64,000 nucleotides of DNA, taken from positions 124,001 through 188,000 of the forward strand of contig JAJEKV010000037.1 of NCBI GenBank assembly GCA_021234155.1. The letters are read 5' to 3'. The notes beneath the pieces were generated by a model, which saw only the letters and a list, made by a program, of their open reading frames with translations, was not told where the DNA came from and searched no databases. Shown one piece after another: positions 10,483 to 21,112 of this stretch. The stretch comes from Isoetes taiwanensis (lineage: Eukaryota > Streptophyta > Lycopodiopsida > Isoetales > Isoetaceae). Position numbers and translations under genes: made by a program. Each line of letters opens with the position of its first letter. Within the stretch, counting starts at the first letter, position 1.

Positions 10483-12767
10483 TGCAAAGACATATTGATA
10501 ATGGCATTCACATAAAGGATGCCCGAGTGTTGCGGTGCAACTCAGATAGTAACACTTATAGTGATGCAGGCCTAAAAATACTTTGTCCTACTGTCTCACA
10601 AAGAAGAAACTTTAGAGTTATGAATCTAGAACATGCAATTAACCCCCAAAGAGCTTCGATTCAACCCGCAAAAGCAAAGATCAAAAAGTCAATGAGGAGA
10701 TAGAGCCACTTATGACACTTGTGTTGTGAAGGCTAATCATAAATATACTTTTCTACCCCTGTTTAAGCAGGTCCACATCAATGTATTAGGATCTGAAGCA
10801 TAATTTCTGGTCATTACCAGGTTGTTTGGGCACTTCCACATCAAGTTATATCGATTCTACCCTTAAATTCACCATTCATGGACCACTCCCCTTATGCCTT
10901 TTGGCTACGCCACAGAAAAATGGTCCAAGCAAACAGATTATGACCAAGATTTGGGCTTTTCCTGCACAAATTTTGGGTACCGATGCCACTATGCCGTGAT
11001 TTGGAGCCTTGCAAACCGGATTTGAACACTAAAATCTGAAACAACATTCCGGCTTTGCTTCAATCCAAAGGAAAGGGTTTCTCCAAGCAGCCAAAAGAAA
11101 TATAGACGCACAATGGATCCGATCAAACTTCATAGCTTTCAAAACGATTCTCCATGCAATAGGTTTGAGAGCAACCGATCCCTTGAGCTTAGCTTTCGGG
11201 TTTTCATAGAGCTTTCTAGCTATGGTGGAAGAAACAACCTAGAATAAGAGAAAACGCCTCCTACAAAACCTTTGTGTTGCACATAAGCCTTGATCCCCTC
11301 GAATGCAAAGATGAAAAATGTTAGGTTTGATATCCCCGCATGCGTAGATGCAGAGACGATGGAAGAACGTAACATAGGTACAAAAGCACCCAAAATGTTC
11401 CGAATTATATACAAAACACTTTTACAACTTACCAAATCCTCGCATAAAAAGGGCCACTCTCGAATCGAATCATAATTCCATTGCCTTCTCAAGTCTTTGT
11501 GGCCTCGATGGCACCAAAGAATGCTCGCTGGTCCGCTATCCAGAATAAGAGGCAATCCATAGCAAATAAAGTTCCTACCTCAAAACAATAACTCGATCCC
11601 GCCCGCTTGCTCAAGATGCGCTTCAACCATCTCGCTCACTTTGTTTGTTTCTTCCATTCTCATTGAATGAACTCTCAGAACTTTGAATGGCACAACATGC
11701 CCTATCATGAGCACTTTTTGGAACAAAGGAGAATCAAGACAACTTTCTAATGCATGTGCTTCAAGCGAGCAGAATACGACAACCTTCCAAAGACGGTCAG
11801 CCTTTAAAGCTACAACCACCACCACCATCACCCATTTCGCATCAACCTTATAAGGACTTATCATCTTCAGAGAGCAGGCTTCTATCCGATAGAAAATCCG
11901 CGGAATAAAGCCATGTGTACGCCGGCCTTAAGCAATTCAAAGCTCGCTCGCATGTAATATTCTAGGCTTGTTGCCACCATGATCAAACCTTCATTCCGCA
12001 CTGATCCGTGAATAAAGCCATATGTGTAGGGGGTGTAGGTCGGCCTTAAGCAACTCAAATCTCTATCCATATATATAGTATTCCTGCTTGTCGCACCATG
12101 ATCAAACCTTCATTCCGCACTGATTTCTACTTATATAACGGGTTTACAGAGCTTAAGACGAAAGAAAAATAGGGTGTCTCCAGAACATGAAAGAACAAAG
12201 GTATGCATGTCAAGAGAGGTCAAAACCCTAACCCCAATACTTTGTTGCCGCATAAAAGGAAATTGTAGCAAAGCAGCTCCATAGCAAGCACTAAGGGTTC
12301 TCAAACTCGCTCCAAAGAAAAGAGAGATGTTTTTAAGCTCACTATTTTATCGATAATAAGCCAAACATGAATGGTCGGTTTCTAGGCTAGTGACATTGCA
12401 AAGAATCATAATTTTGTTGGCTGCATAACCGCTAAGCTTCCAATCTCCCCGCCCCAAGAAGAGGTGGAGACCTGCCGGAGCCTCTCGAAACTCAAAACAC
12501 TCCTAAATAGCGCCAAAAAAAATTTTTGATGTATAAAAGGGCGGATCGGTACCGCCCAAGTTTAGGGCAAATTACATCCCCACCCCTCAAATTAATATCA
12601 ATCTGCACCGCTAAAATTAGGGCGTGGTCCATTACTTGCACTAAAAACATTATAATATAAGATTCGCCATCAAGGGATGCCTCCCTTGTCATATTCAAAG
12701 CTATATTTTGACGAAATGATACTTCAATAATATTCTCTTGTCACAAATGCTCTTAAGTTTTCATCAT

Positions 12768-12840
12768 GTCGATGTAGTATAGTGGTGAGTATTCCCTACC
12801 TGTCACGCTGGGTGACCCGGTTCGATCCCCGCATCGGGCG
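12768..12840 (+). tRNA. tRNA-Asp(GUC): tRNA-Asp copy A4, slightly altered
   Basis: The anticodon arm CCCTACCTGTCACGCTGGG keeps the CTGTCAC loop with two extra bases. The T stem is one base short and the acceptor has one extra G. A T5 run follows. Confidence 0.6.
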
Positions 12841-12970
12841 CGGATTTTTGTTCTATCTCGCCTTAGTGCATATCTTTTCAAAGTGTAGCACATGAATATG
12901 ACTCCCACCCCTTAAAAGTCTGTGTGTTATGACTCCTACCCCTTCAAAGTTGTGTTAGAGTTTCTATAAT

Positions 12971-13042
12971 GCCAATCTCGCATAGTGTTGAGTGTTCTTT
13001 AATCATGCCGGGCACCGTGTTCGATTCCACCAAACATCGAGG
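12971..13042 (+). pseudogene. psi4, decayed tRNA-Asp copy
   Basis: TTTAATCATGCCGGGCACC replaces the usual TTGGTCATGCC text. The B-box GTTCGATTCC is kept. Confidence 0.65.
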
Positions 13043-13136
13043 ATGTGTCCCTTGTCCTATTCAAAGCCATATTTCGACGAGGCTGCAATTCCAAAGTATT
13101 TCATTGTCACAATTAAGATTAGAATCTTTGATCGTG

Positions 13137-13207
13137 GTCGATGTAGTATAGTGGTGAGTATTCCCTCACCACACGCTGGTGACCCGGTTCGATCCCCGGC
13201 ATCGGCG
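13137..13207 (+). pseudogene. tRNA-Asp-like copy B4, anticodon lost
   Basis: The arm reads CCCTCACCACACGCTGG, with no GTC. The acceptor and the 3' half of the T arm are intact (GATCCCCGGCATCGGCG). Confidence 0.65.
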
Positions 13208-14028
13208 CAATTTTTGGCCTAACTTGTCCAAAATAATGCATATATTCAAAATCGAGATCTTATATTCAAAATGAACTAAAAGATTCCTATTTAAGAGACG
13301 TGACGAGAGAAAAGAAGTTAGTATCGATTACACCGGGATCTGACGGCAAGTCGTACCTAGTTCATCAAAACTATTTCAAGGACCTAGCTTTTAAGATATA
13401 GATAGCTTCCAACCCAACCGGGCTTTGATCTCAAGCTCCCGGTAAACCATGGCAATGCAATTGTCGAAGACAAAGATCCACTCAGATCAAAAGGCTCTAG
13501 AAAAGCAATGCCTTTCTTTGGAACCCTATTGCATAGTTACGGTGTACAAAGCGGTCGCCTTTGAGCCCTTTGTTATGCTTCCATCCATTTCTCACATGCG
13601 GATGGAGTACGGCAATTGCCACCGGATTCGGGTAAGTAGATGCCCCCGACGGTTCCAACGGAGCAAAATCACCTCCATCGGACCGGGCGGATGCAGAGAT
13701 ATGCCAAACCGGGTCAAGCTTCTAGTTATGGATGTCTCCGCGGCTTTTATTTTTTTTTTTTTTAGCGCACCTTTTAGGCAGCCATATTTGAGTGCTTACC
13801 GAGGTCCCTTTCATTGCCTTGAGTGCTTACCTGAGGTTCCTTTCATTGCCTTGCTTTTTTGCCTCCCTCTTCATTTGCCTTCACTTAGGTCCATGGGCTA
13901 ATTCACCAAAAGTTCATATTTCATAATTCACATCAAGGGATGCCTCCTTGTCATATTCAAAGCTATATTTTGACGAAACATACTTCAATAATATTCTCTT
14001 GTCACAAATGCTCTTAAGTTTTCATCAT

Positions 14029-14102
14029 GTCGATGTAGTATAGTGGTGAGTATTCCCCTCACTGCCACGCTGGTGACCCGGTTCGATCCCCCGCATCGGG
14101 CG
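14029..14102 (+). pseudogene. tRNA-Asp-like copy A5, anticodon reads GCC
   Basis: The arm CCCCTCACTGCCACGCTGG has a CTGCCAC loop, so the anticodon would be GCC instead of GTC. The stem is also mispaired and the 3' end reads CGGGCG, so a consensus error is likelier than a recoded tRNA. Confidence 0.6.
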
Positions 14103-14228
14103 ATTTTTGTTCTATCTCGCCTAGTGCATATCTTTCCAAAGTGTAGCACATGAATATGACTCCCACCCCTTAAAAGCTGTGTGTTATGACTCCTACCCCC
14201 TTCAAAGTTGTGTTAGAGTTTCTATAAT

Positions 14229-14301
14229 GCCAATCTCGCATAGTGTTGAGTGTTCTTGGTCATGCCGGGCCAATCTGTTCGATTCCACCACCGCATCGAG
14301 G
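14229..14301 (+). pseudogene. psi5, decayed tRNA-Asp copy
   Basis: GGTCATGCCGGGCCAATCTG is followed by the TTCGATTCC B box. No T run downstream. Confidence 0.65.
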
Positions 14302-14396
14302 ATGCTGCCTCCTTGTCCTATTCAAAGCCATATTTCGACGAAGGCTGCAATTCCAAAGTATTTCATTGTCACAATTGCATTAGAATCTTCGATCGT

Positions 14397-14468
14397 GTCG
14401 ATGTGTAGTATAGTGGTGAGTATTCCCGCCGCCACGCTGGTGACCCGGTTCGATCCCCGCATCGGGCC
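14397..14468 (+). pseudogene. tRNA-Asp-like copy B5, arms altered
   Basis: There is a TG insertion after the first acceptor strand (GATGTGTAG). The arm reads CCCGCCGCCACGCTGG and the 3' end CGCATCGGGC. Confidence 0.6.
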
Positions 14469-15279
14469 AATTTTGGCCTAACTTGTCCAAAATAATGCAT
14501 ATATTCAAAATCGAGATCTTATATTCAAAATGAACTAAAAGATTCCTATTTAAGAGACGGTGACGAGAGAAAAGAAGTTAGTATCAGATTACACCGGGGA
14601 TCTGACGGTGTCAGCTAGTTCATCAAAACTATTTCAAGGACCTAGCTTTTAAAATATAGATAGCTTCCAACCCAACCGGCTTTGATCTCAAGCTCGGTAA
14701 ACCATGGCAATGCAATTGTCGAAGACAAAGATCCACTCGTATCAAAAGGCTCTAGAAAAAGCAATGCCTTTCTTTGGAACCCTATTGCATAGTTACGGTG
14801 TACAAAGCGGTCGTCTTTGAGCCCTTGTTATGCTTCCATCCATTTCTCACACATGCGGATGGAGTACGGTAATTGCCGATTCGCAAACTAGATGCCCCGA
14901 CGTTCCAACGGAGCAAAAATCACCTCCATCGGACTCGGGCGGATGCGTAGATATGCCAAACTCAAGTCAAGCTTCTAGTTATGGATGTCTCCGTGCCTTT
15001 AAATTTGTTTTTTTTAGCGCACCTTTAGGCAGTCATATTTGAGTGCTTACCGGAGGTCCCTTTCATTGCCTTGAGTGCTTACCTGAGGTTCCTTTCATTG
15101 CCTTGCTTTTGCCTCCCTTTCATTTGCCTTCACTTAGGTCCATGGGCTAATTCACCAAAAGTTCATATTTCATAATTCATCATCAAGGGATGCCTCCTTG
15201 TCATATTCAAAAGCTATATTTTGACGAAATGATACTTCAATAATATTCTTTGTCACAAATGCTCTTAAGTTTTCATCAT

Positions 15280-15351
15280 GTCAATGTAGTATAGTAGTGA
15301 GTATTCCCTCCTCTGCCACGGGGTGACCCGGTTCGGATCCCCGGATCGGCG
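15280..15351 (+). pseudogene. tRNA-Asp-like copy A6, arms altered
   Basis: It begins GTCAATG, and the D arm has AGTAGTGAG. The anticodon region reads CTCTGCCACGGGG (GCC instead of GTC). The T loop has an extra G (GTTCGGATCC). Confidence 0.6.
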
Positions 15352-15479
15352 TGATTTTTGTTCTATCTCGCCTAGTGCATATCTTTCCAAAGTGTAGCAC
15401 ATGAATATGACTCCCACCCCTTAAAAGTCGTGGTGTTATGACTCCTACCCCTTCAAAGTTGTGTTAGAGTTTCTATAAT

Positions 15480-15549
15480 GCCAATCTCGCATAGTGTTGA
15501 GTGTTCTTGGTCATGCCTACAATTCGTTCGATTCCACCACCGCACGAGG
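15480..15549 (+). pseudogene. psi6, decayed tRNA-Asp copy
   Basis: TTGGTCATGCCTACAATTCG then TTCGATTCCACCACCGC. It resembles psi1 at the CCTACAAT text, a variant limited to the first 17 kb. Confidence 0.65.
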
Positions 15550-15645
15550 ATGCGCCTCCTTGTCCTATTCAAAGCCATATTTCGACAAGGCTGTAATTCC
15601 AAAGTATTTCATTGTCACAATTATGCATTAGAATCTTCGATCGTG

Positions 15646-15717
15646 GTCGATGTAGTATAGTGGTGAGTATTCCTGCCTCATCACGCTGGTGACCCGGTTC
15701 GATCCTCGCATCGGGCG
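15646..15717 (+). pseudogene. tRNA-Asp-like copy B6, arms altered
   Basis: The arm CCTGCCTCATCACGCTGG has ATC where GTC is expected. The T arm reads CGGTTCGATCCTCG. Confidence 0.6.
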
Positions 15718-16538
15718 CAATTTTTGGCCTAACTTGTCCAAAATAATGCATATATTCAAAAATCGAGATCTTATATTCAAAATGAACTAAAAGATTCCTA
15801 TTTAAGAGACGGTGACGAGAGAAAGAAGTTAGTATCGACATAATCGGATCCCAATTCGCGTCACTTAGTTCATCAAAACTATTTCAAGGACCTAGCTTTT
15901 AAGATATAGATAGCTTCCAACCCAACCGGCTTTGTATCTCAAGCTCCCGTAAACCATGGCAACGCAATTGTCGAAGACAAAGATCCACCGCATCAAAAAG
16001 GCTCTAGAAAAGCAATGCCTTTCTTTGGAACCCTATTGCATAGTTACGGTGTACAAAGCGGTCGCCTTTGAGCCCTTTGTTATGCTTCCATCCATTTCTC
16101 ACACATACGGATGGAGTACGCAATTGCCGCTGGGATTCGGCAACTAGATGCCCTGACGGTTCCAACGGAGCAAAAATCACCTCCATCGGATCGGGCGGAT
16201 GCAGATATGCCAAACTGAAGTCAAGCTTCTAGTTATGGATGTCTCCGCGGTGTTTTTAAATTTGTTTTTTTTTAGCGACCTTTTAGGCGCTCATATTTGA
16301 GTGCTTACCGGAGGTCCCTTTCATTGCCTTGAGTGCTTACCGAGGTTCCTTTTCATTGCCTTGCTTTTTGCCTCCCTCTTCATTTGCCTTCACTTAGGTC
16401 CATGGGCTAATTCACCAAAGTTCATATTTTCATAATTGGCCATCAAGGGATGCCTCCTTTGTCATATTCAAAGCTATATTTTGACGAATGATACTTCAAT
16501 AATATTCTCTTGTCACAAATGCCTTAAGTTTTCATCAT

Positions 16539-16609
16539 GTCAATGTAGTATAGTGGTGAGTATTCCCACCACACGGGTGACCCGGTTCGATCCTCGCCAA
16601 GATCGGGCG
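16539..16609 (+). pseudogene. tRNA-Asp-like copy A7, anticodon lost
   Basis: It starts GTCAATG. The arm is only CCCACCACACGGG. The 3' end is CCAAGATCGGGCG. Confidence 0.6.
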
Positions 16610-16733
16610 ATTTTTGTTCTATCCTCCAGTGCATATCTTTCCAAAGTGTAGCACATGAATATGACTCCCACCCCCTTAAAAGCTGTGTGTTATGACTCCT
16701 ACCCCTTCAAAGTTGTGTTAGAGTTTCTATAAT

Positions 16734-16804
16734 GCCAATCTCGCATAGTGTTGAGTGTTCTTGGTCATGCCTACGACCCGTGGTTCATTCCACCACGCAC
16801 GAGG
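16734..16804 (+). pseudogene. psi7, decayed tRNA-Asp copy
   Basis: The B box has lost a base (GGTTCATTCC). The D-arm words remain. Confidence 0.6.
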
Positions 16805-16898
16805 ATGTGTCTCCTGTCCTATTCAAAGCCATATTTCGACGAGGCTGCAATTCCAAAGTATTTCATTGTCACAATTATGGCTAGAATCTTCGATCGTG

Positions 16899-16965
16899 GT
16901 CGATGTAGTATAGTGGTGAGTATTCCCACCACGCTGGTGACCCGGTTCGATCCTCGCTATCAGCG
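16899..16965 (+). pseudogene. tRNA-Asp-like copy B7, anticodon lost
   Basis: The shortened arm CCCACCACGCTGG and 3' end CTATCAGCG leave neither stem able to form. The T5 run after it is kept. Confidence 0.6.
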
Positions 16966-17722
16966 CAATTTTTGGCCTAACTTGTCCAAAATAATGCATA
17001 TATTCAAAATCGAGATCTTATATTCAAAATGAACTAAAAGATTCCTATTTAAGAGACGGACGAGAAAAGAAGTTAGTATCGATTACACCGGATTCGACGG
17101 TGTCGACTAGTTCATCAAAACTATTTCAAGGACCTAGCTTTTAAGATATAGATAACTTCAACCCAACCGGGCTTTGGATCTCAAGCTCGGTAAACCATGG
17201 TAACGCAATTGTCGAAGACAGACCCATTCAGATCAAAAGGCTCTAGAAAAAGCAATGCCTTTCTTTGGAACCCTATTGCATAGTTACGGTAAAAGCGTCG
17301 CCTTTGAGACCTTGTTATGCTTCCATCCATTTCTCACACATGCGGATGGAGTACGGCAATTGCCGGCGGGATTCGCAACTAGATGCTCTTTACGTTCCAA
17401 CGGAGCAAAAATCACCTCCATCGGACGGGCGGATGTGCCAAACCTGTTTGCCTAGTTATGGATGTCTCCCGTGTCTTTAAATTTGTTTCTTTTTTAGCGT
17501 GCCTTTTTAGGCATATATTTGAGTGCTTACCGGAGGTTCCTTTCAACGCCTTGCTTTTGCCTCCCTTAATTTGCCTTCACTTAGGTCCCCGGCTAATTCA
17601 CCAAAAGTTCATATTTTATAATTCACATCAAGGGATGCCTTTGTCATATTCAAAGCTATATTTTGACGAAATGATACTTCAATAATATTCTCTTGTCACA
17701 ATTGCTCTTAAGTTTTCATCAT

Positions 17723-17788
17723 GTCGATGTAGTATAGTGGTGAGTATTCCCTGCCACGCTGGTGACCCGGTTCGATCCCCGCATCGGC
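17723..17788 (+). pseudogene. tRNA-Asp-like copy A8, arms altered
   Basis: The arm CCCTGCCACGCTGG is short and reads GCC at the anticodon. The 3' end CATCGGCCAAG is followed by TGATTTTTG. Confidence 0.6.
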
Positions 17789-17860
17789 CAAGTGATTTTT
17801 GCCTATCTCCCCGAAAGTGCATATCTTCCAAAGTGTAGCACATGAATATGACTCCCACCC

Positions 17861-18111
17861 CACATCCGTGAGGTAATGACCCGCGAGGTCACCTTTGCCC
17901 CCACCGTCAAATCGCCGACCAAACTAGGCACTTGTGGTGCATGACCCAAATATATTGGGATGTTTCATTTTATATGATTAGCATAGTTGTCGCCTGATTG
18001 CTACCATGTTTTTCCCTTAGGGGGGGGCAAATCCGGCAGCCTTTTGTATTGTCCCATAGACCGATTGGTCTCCGTGGATCTATAAAAGTAACTTCCTTCC
18101 TTCCTTCCTTC
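17861..18111 (+). mobile_element. Short insertion with CTTC-repeat tail, copy 1
   Basis: About 250 bp absent from other short units. It splits the text GACTCCCACCCC/TTAAAAG. It starts ACATCCGTGAGGTAATGACC, contains GCGAGGTCACCTTTGCCCC, and ends in repeated CTTC. Size, insertion at one point and a simple-repeat end suggest a SINE or small DNA element. I see no tRNA-type A/B boxes or inverted termini, and any target duplication would be only about 2-4 C-rich bases. Confidence 0.5.
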
Positions 18112-18168
18112 CCTTAAAAGTGTAGGTTATGACTCCTACCCCTTCAAAGTCTTTAGAGTTTCTATAAT

Positions 18169-18244
18169 GCCAATCTCGCGATAGTGTTGAGTGTTCTTGA
18201 TCATGCCGGGCGACTGCGGTTCGATTCCACCACCGCAGACGAGG
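18169..18244 (+). pseudogene. psi8, decayed tRNA-Asp copy
   Basis: GATCATGCCGGGCGACTGC then GGTTCGATTCC. It lies just after the insertion, showing that the insertion sits between A8 and psi8. Confidence 0.65.
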
Positions 18245-18334
18245 ATGTTCCCTTGTCCTATTCAAAGCCATATTTCGACGAGGCTGCAATTCCAAAGTAT
18301 TTCATTGCCACAATTGCGTTTAGAATCTTTGATC

Positions 18335-18405
18335 GTCGATGTAGTATAGTGGTGAGTATTCCCGCCTGTCACGCGGGTGACCCGGTTCGATCCCCGGCAT
18401 CGGCG
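18335..18405 (+). tRNA. tRNA-Asp(GUC): tRNA-Asp(GUC) copy B8, one base short
   Basis: 71 nt. The anticodon arm CCCGCCTGTCACGCGGG and the acceptor are perfect. The only difference from the intact copies is loss of one G in the T stem (CCGGTTC for CCGGGTTC), a likely sequencing indel. A T5 run follows. Confidence 0.85.
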
Positions 18406-19163
18406 CAATTTTTGGCCTAACTTGTCCAAAATAATGCATATATTCAAAATCGATCTTATATTCAAAAATGAACTAAAAGATTCCTATTTAAGAGACTGCG
18501 GACGTGAGAAAAGAAGTTAGTATCGATTACACCGGATCTGACGGTGTCCTAGTTCATCAAAACTATTTCAAGGACCTAGCTTTTAAGATATAGATAGCTT
18601 CCAACCCAACCGGCTTTTGATCTCAAGCTTCGGTAGTAAAACCATGGCAACGCAATTGTCGAAGACAAAGATCCATTCACAGATCAAAAGGCTCTACAAA
18701 AAGCAATGCCTTTTTTGAACCCTATTGCATAGTTAAGACCTTTGTTATGCTTCCATCCATTTCACAATACGCGATGGAGTACGGTAATTGCCGGTGGGAT
18801 TCGCAACTAGACGCCTTTACGGTTCCAACGGAGCAAAAATCACCTCCATCGATTGGGATGCAGAGATATGCCAAACCGGAAGTTAAGCTTCTAGTTATGG
18901 ATGTCTCCGCGCCTTTAAATTTGTTTCTTTTTTAACGTGCCTTTTAGGCAGTCATATTTGAGTGCTTAATGGTTCCTTTTCACCGCCTTTGCTTTTTGCC
19001 TCCCTCTTAATTTGCCTTTCACTTTTAGGTCCCTGGCTAATTCACCAAAAGTTCATATTTTATAATTCGCCATCAAGGATGCCAGCTTGTCATATTCAAA
19101 GCTATATTTTGACGAAATGATACTTCAATAATATTCTCTTGTCCAATTGCTCTTAAGTTTTCA

Positions 19164-19235
19164 TCCGATGTAGTATAGTGGTGAGTATTCCCGCTTCCGG
19201 CCGCGGGTGACCCAAGCCCGGATCCCAATCGGATG
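19164..19235 (+). pseudogene. tRNA-Asp-like copy A9, strongly altered
   Basis: The acceptor starts CCGATG. The arm reads CCCGCTTCCGGCCGCGGG with no GTC. The T arm is lost (CCCAAGCCCGGATCCC). Confidence 0.6.
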
Positions 19236-19357
19236 GATTTTTGCTCTATCTCGCCGAAAGTATATCTTTCCAAAGTGTAGCACATGAATATGACTCCCAC
19301 CCCTTAAAAGTCGCGATGACCCCACCCCTTCAAAGTCAGTGTTAGAGTTTCTATAAT

Positions 19358-19429
19358 GCCAATCTCGCATAGTGTTGAGTGTTCTTGATCATGCCGGCGA
19401 ATTGCAGTTTTCCACCACCGCATCTAGGA
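19358..19429 (+). pseudogene. psi9, decayed tRNA-Asp copy
   Basis: The B box is degraded to GCAGTTTTCC. Only the D-arm text and the unit position identify it. Confidence 0.55.
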
Positions 19430-19523
19430 TGTGTCTCCTTGTCCCATTCAAAGCCATATTTCGACGAGGGCCGCAATTCCAAAGTATTTCATTCCACAAT
19501 TGGTGTTAGAATCTTGGATCGCG

Positions 19524-19589
19524 GTCGATGTAGTATAGTGGTGAGTATTCCCCTGTCACGCTGGTGACCCGGTTCGATCCCCATCGGGC
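19524..19589 (+). pseudogene. tRNA-Asp-like copy B9, arms altered
   Basis: The arm CCCCTGTCACGCTGG keeps the CTGTCAC loop. The 3' side is shortened to GATCCCCATCGGGC. Confidence 0.6.
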
Positions 19590-20352
19590 TAATTTTTGGC
19601 CTAACTTGTCCAAAATAATGCATATATTCAAAATCGAGATCTTATATTCAAAATGAACTAAAAGATTCCTATTTAAGAGACGGTGACGAGAGAAAAGAGT
19701 TAGTATCAACACACCGATCTGGACGGGTCGCCTAGTTCATCAAAACTATTTCAAGGACCAGCTTTTAAGATATAGATAGCTTCCAACCCAACCGGGCTTT
19801 GATCTCAAGCTTCGAAAGTAAACCATGGCAACGCAATTGTCGGCGACAGCATCCATTCGCATCAAAAAGGCTCTACAAAAAGCAATGCCTTTCTTTGAAC
19901 CCTATTGCATAGTTACGGGTGTAAAAAGCGGTCGCCTTTGAGACCTTTGTTATGCTTCCATCCATTTCTCACATGAGGTGCAATTGCCGCATGGGATTCG
20001 CAACTAGACGGTTACGGTTTCCAACGGAAAAAATCACCTCCATCGACCGGGCGGATGCAGATATGCCAAACTGAAGTTAAGCTTCTAGTTATGGATGTCT
20101 CCGCCTCTTTAAATTGTTTCTTTTTTAGCTGCCTTTGCCTGATCATATTTGAGTGCTTAGGAGGTTCCTTTCTTAATTGCCTTGGCCTCCCTCTTAATTT
20201 GCCTTCACTTAGGTCCCTCGGCTAAAAAAAGTTCATATTTTATAATTCATTCATCAAGGGATGCCTCCTTGTCATATTCAAAGCTATATTTTGACGAAAC
20301 GATACTTCAATAATATTCTCTTTGTCACAATTGCTCTTAAGTTTTTCATCAT

Positions 20353-20426
20353 GTCGATGTAGTATAGTGGTGAGTATTCCCTCACTGTCAATGCTGGTGA
20401 CCCGTTCATCCCCCTAAGATCGTATG
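20353..20426 (+). pseudogene. tRNA-Asp-like copy A10, arms altered
   Basis: The arm CCCTCACTGTCAATGCTGG keeps CTGTCA. The T arm is reduced to CCCGTTCATCC, so the B box is broken. Confidence 0.6.
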
Positions 20427-20557
20427 TGATTTTTTGCTCTATCTCGCCTAAGTGCATATCTTTCCAAAGTGTAGCACATGAATATGACTCCCACTCCTTG
20501 CAAAGCTTTGTGTTAGTGACTCCTACCCCTTCAAAGTTGTGTTAGAGTTTCTATAAT

Positions 20558-20628
20558 GCCAATCTCGCATAGTGTTGAGTGTTCTTGAAGTGCCGGCACT
20601 GCGGTTCGATTCCACCACCGCCGCGAGG
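20558..20628 (+). pseudogene. psi10, decayed tRNA-Asp copy
   Basis: TTGAAGTGCCGGCACTGC then GGTTCGATTCC. The GTC anticodon is lost. Confidence 0.6.
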
Positions 20629-20720
20629 ATGTGTCTCCCTTGTCCTATTCAAAGCCATATTTCGGCGAGGCTGCAATTCCAAAGTATTTCATTGCTACAA
20701 TTATGTTAGAATCTTTGATC

Positions 20721-20791
20721 GTCGATGTAGTATAGTGGTGAGTATTCCTTTGTCACCGCTGGTGACCCGGTTCGATCCCTAAGATCGGGCG
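20721..20791 (+). pseudogene. tRNA-Asp-like copy B10, arms altered
   Basis: The arm is CCTTTGTCACCGCTGG and the 3' end CCTAAGATCGGGCG. It is the last copy before the gap. Confidence 0.6.
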
Positions 20792-21099
20792 CAATTTTTG
20801 GCCTAACTTGTCCAAAATAATGCATATATTCAAAATCGAGATCTTATATTCAAAATGAACTAAAAGATTCCTATTTAAGAGATCTGCGATCAGAGAAAGA
20901 AGTTAGTATCAGATTACACCATTGATCTCGGACGGTGTCGCCTAGTTCATCAAAACTATTTCAAGGACCTAGCTTTTAAGATATAGATAGCTTCCAACCC
21001 AACCGGCTTTGATCCCCAAGCTCGAAAGTAAACCATGGCAACGCTAAATTGTCAAGACAAAGATCCATTCCAGATCAAAAGGCTCTACAAAAGCAATGC

Positions 21100-21112
21100 N
21101 NNNNNNNNNNNN
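21100..21112. other. Run of 13 Ns (assembly gap)
   Basis: The short unit stops in AAAAGCAATGC and unrelated sequence starts after the Ns. The adjacency of the flanks is therefore not proven by sequence. Confidence 0.98.

Larger units (their letters stand above)
8247..12662 (+). repeat. Cassette L2
   Basis: Second cassette, same junctions as L1 (left text TCATAATCTGTAATGG, right text AAGATTCGCCATC). It is collinear with L1 throughout. It is the copy in which CAG/CTG words are most often altered: L1 AGCTATCAGCTTG reads AAATATCACCTTG here, and AACTGAGCC reads AACCGAGCC. AT-rich stretches are nearly unchanged. About 2.2 kb after the transketolase part (10483-12662) holds no gene I recognise. Confidence 0.85.
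12663..21099 (+). repeat. Short-unit array, 7 units (A4-B10) up to the gap
   Basis: A-to-A spacings are 1261, 1251, 1259, 1184, 1441 and 1189 bp. The 1441-bp one contains the insertion at 17861. Spacers hold no recognised gene. From about 17.5 kb the units switch to a second subtype: single instead of duplicated GAGTGCTTACC block, TCTTAATTTGCC for TCTTCATTTGCC, CATATTTTATAATT for CATATTTCATAATT, CTCTACAAAA for CTCTAGAAAA. The last unit is cut off by Ns after AAAAGCAATGC. Confidence 0.9.

Noticed and set aside
11220-11864. Minus-strand frames of 90-110 codons in the cassettes (HVVPFKVTSSFNENGRNKQS type)
   Set aside because: The text is repeated because the DNA is repeated. Starts, ends and frames shift between copies and I recognise no domain.
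17723-17788. Calling A8, A5 and A6 functional tRNA-Gly(GCC)
   Set aside because: The body, acceptor and T arm are those of tRNA-Asp and the anticodon stem does not pair. A sequence error or decay is the better explanation.
18090-18112. CTTC repeat as a stand-alone microsatellite feature
   Set aside because: It occurs only as the tail of the two insertions, so it is described with them.
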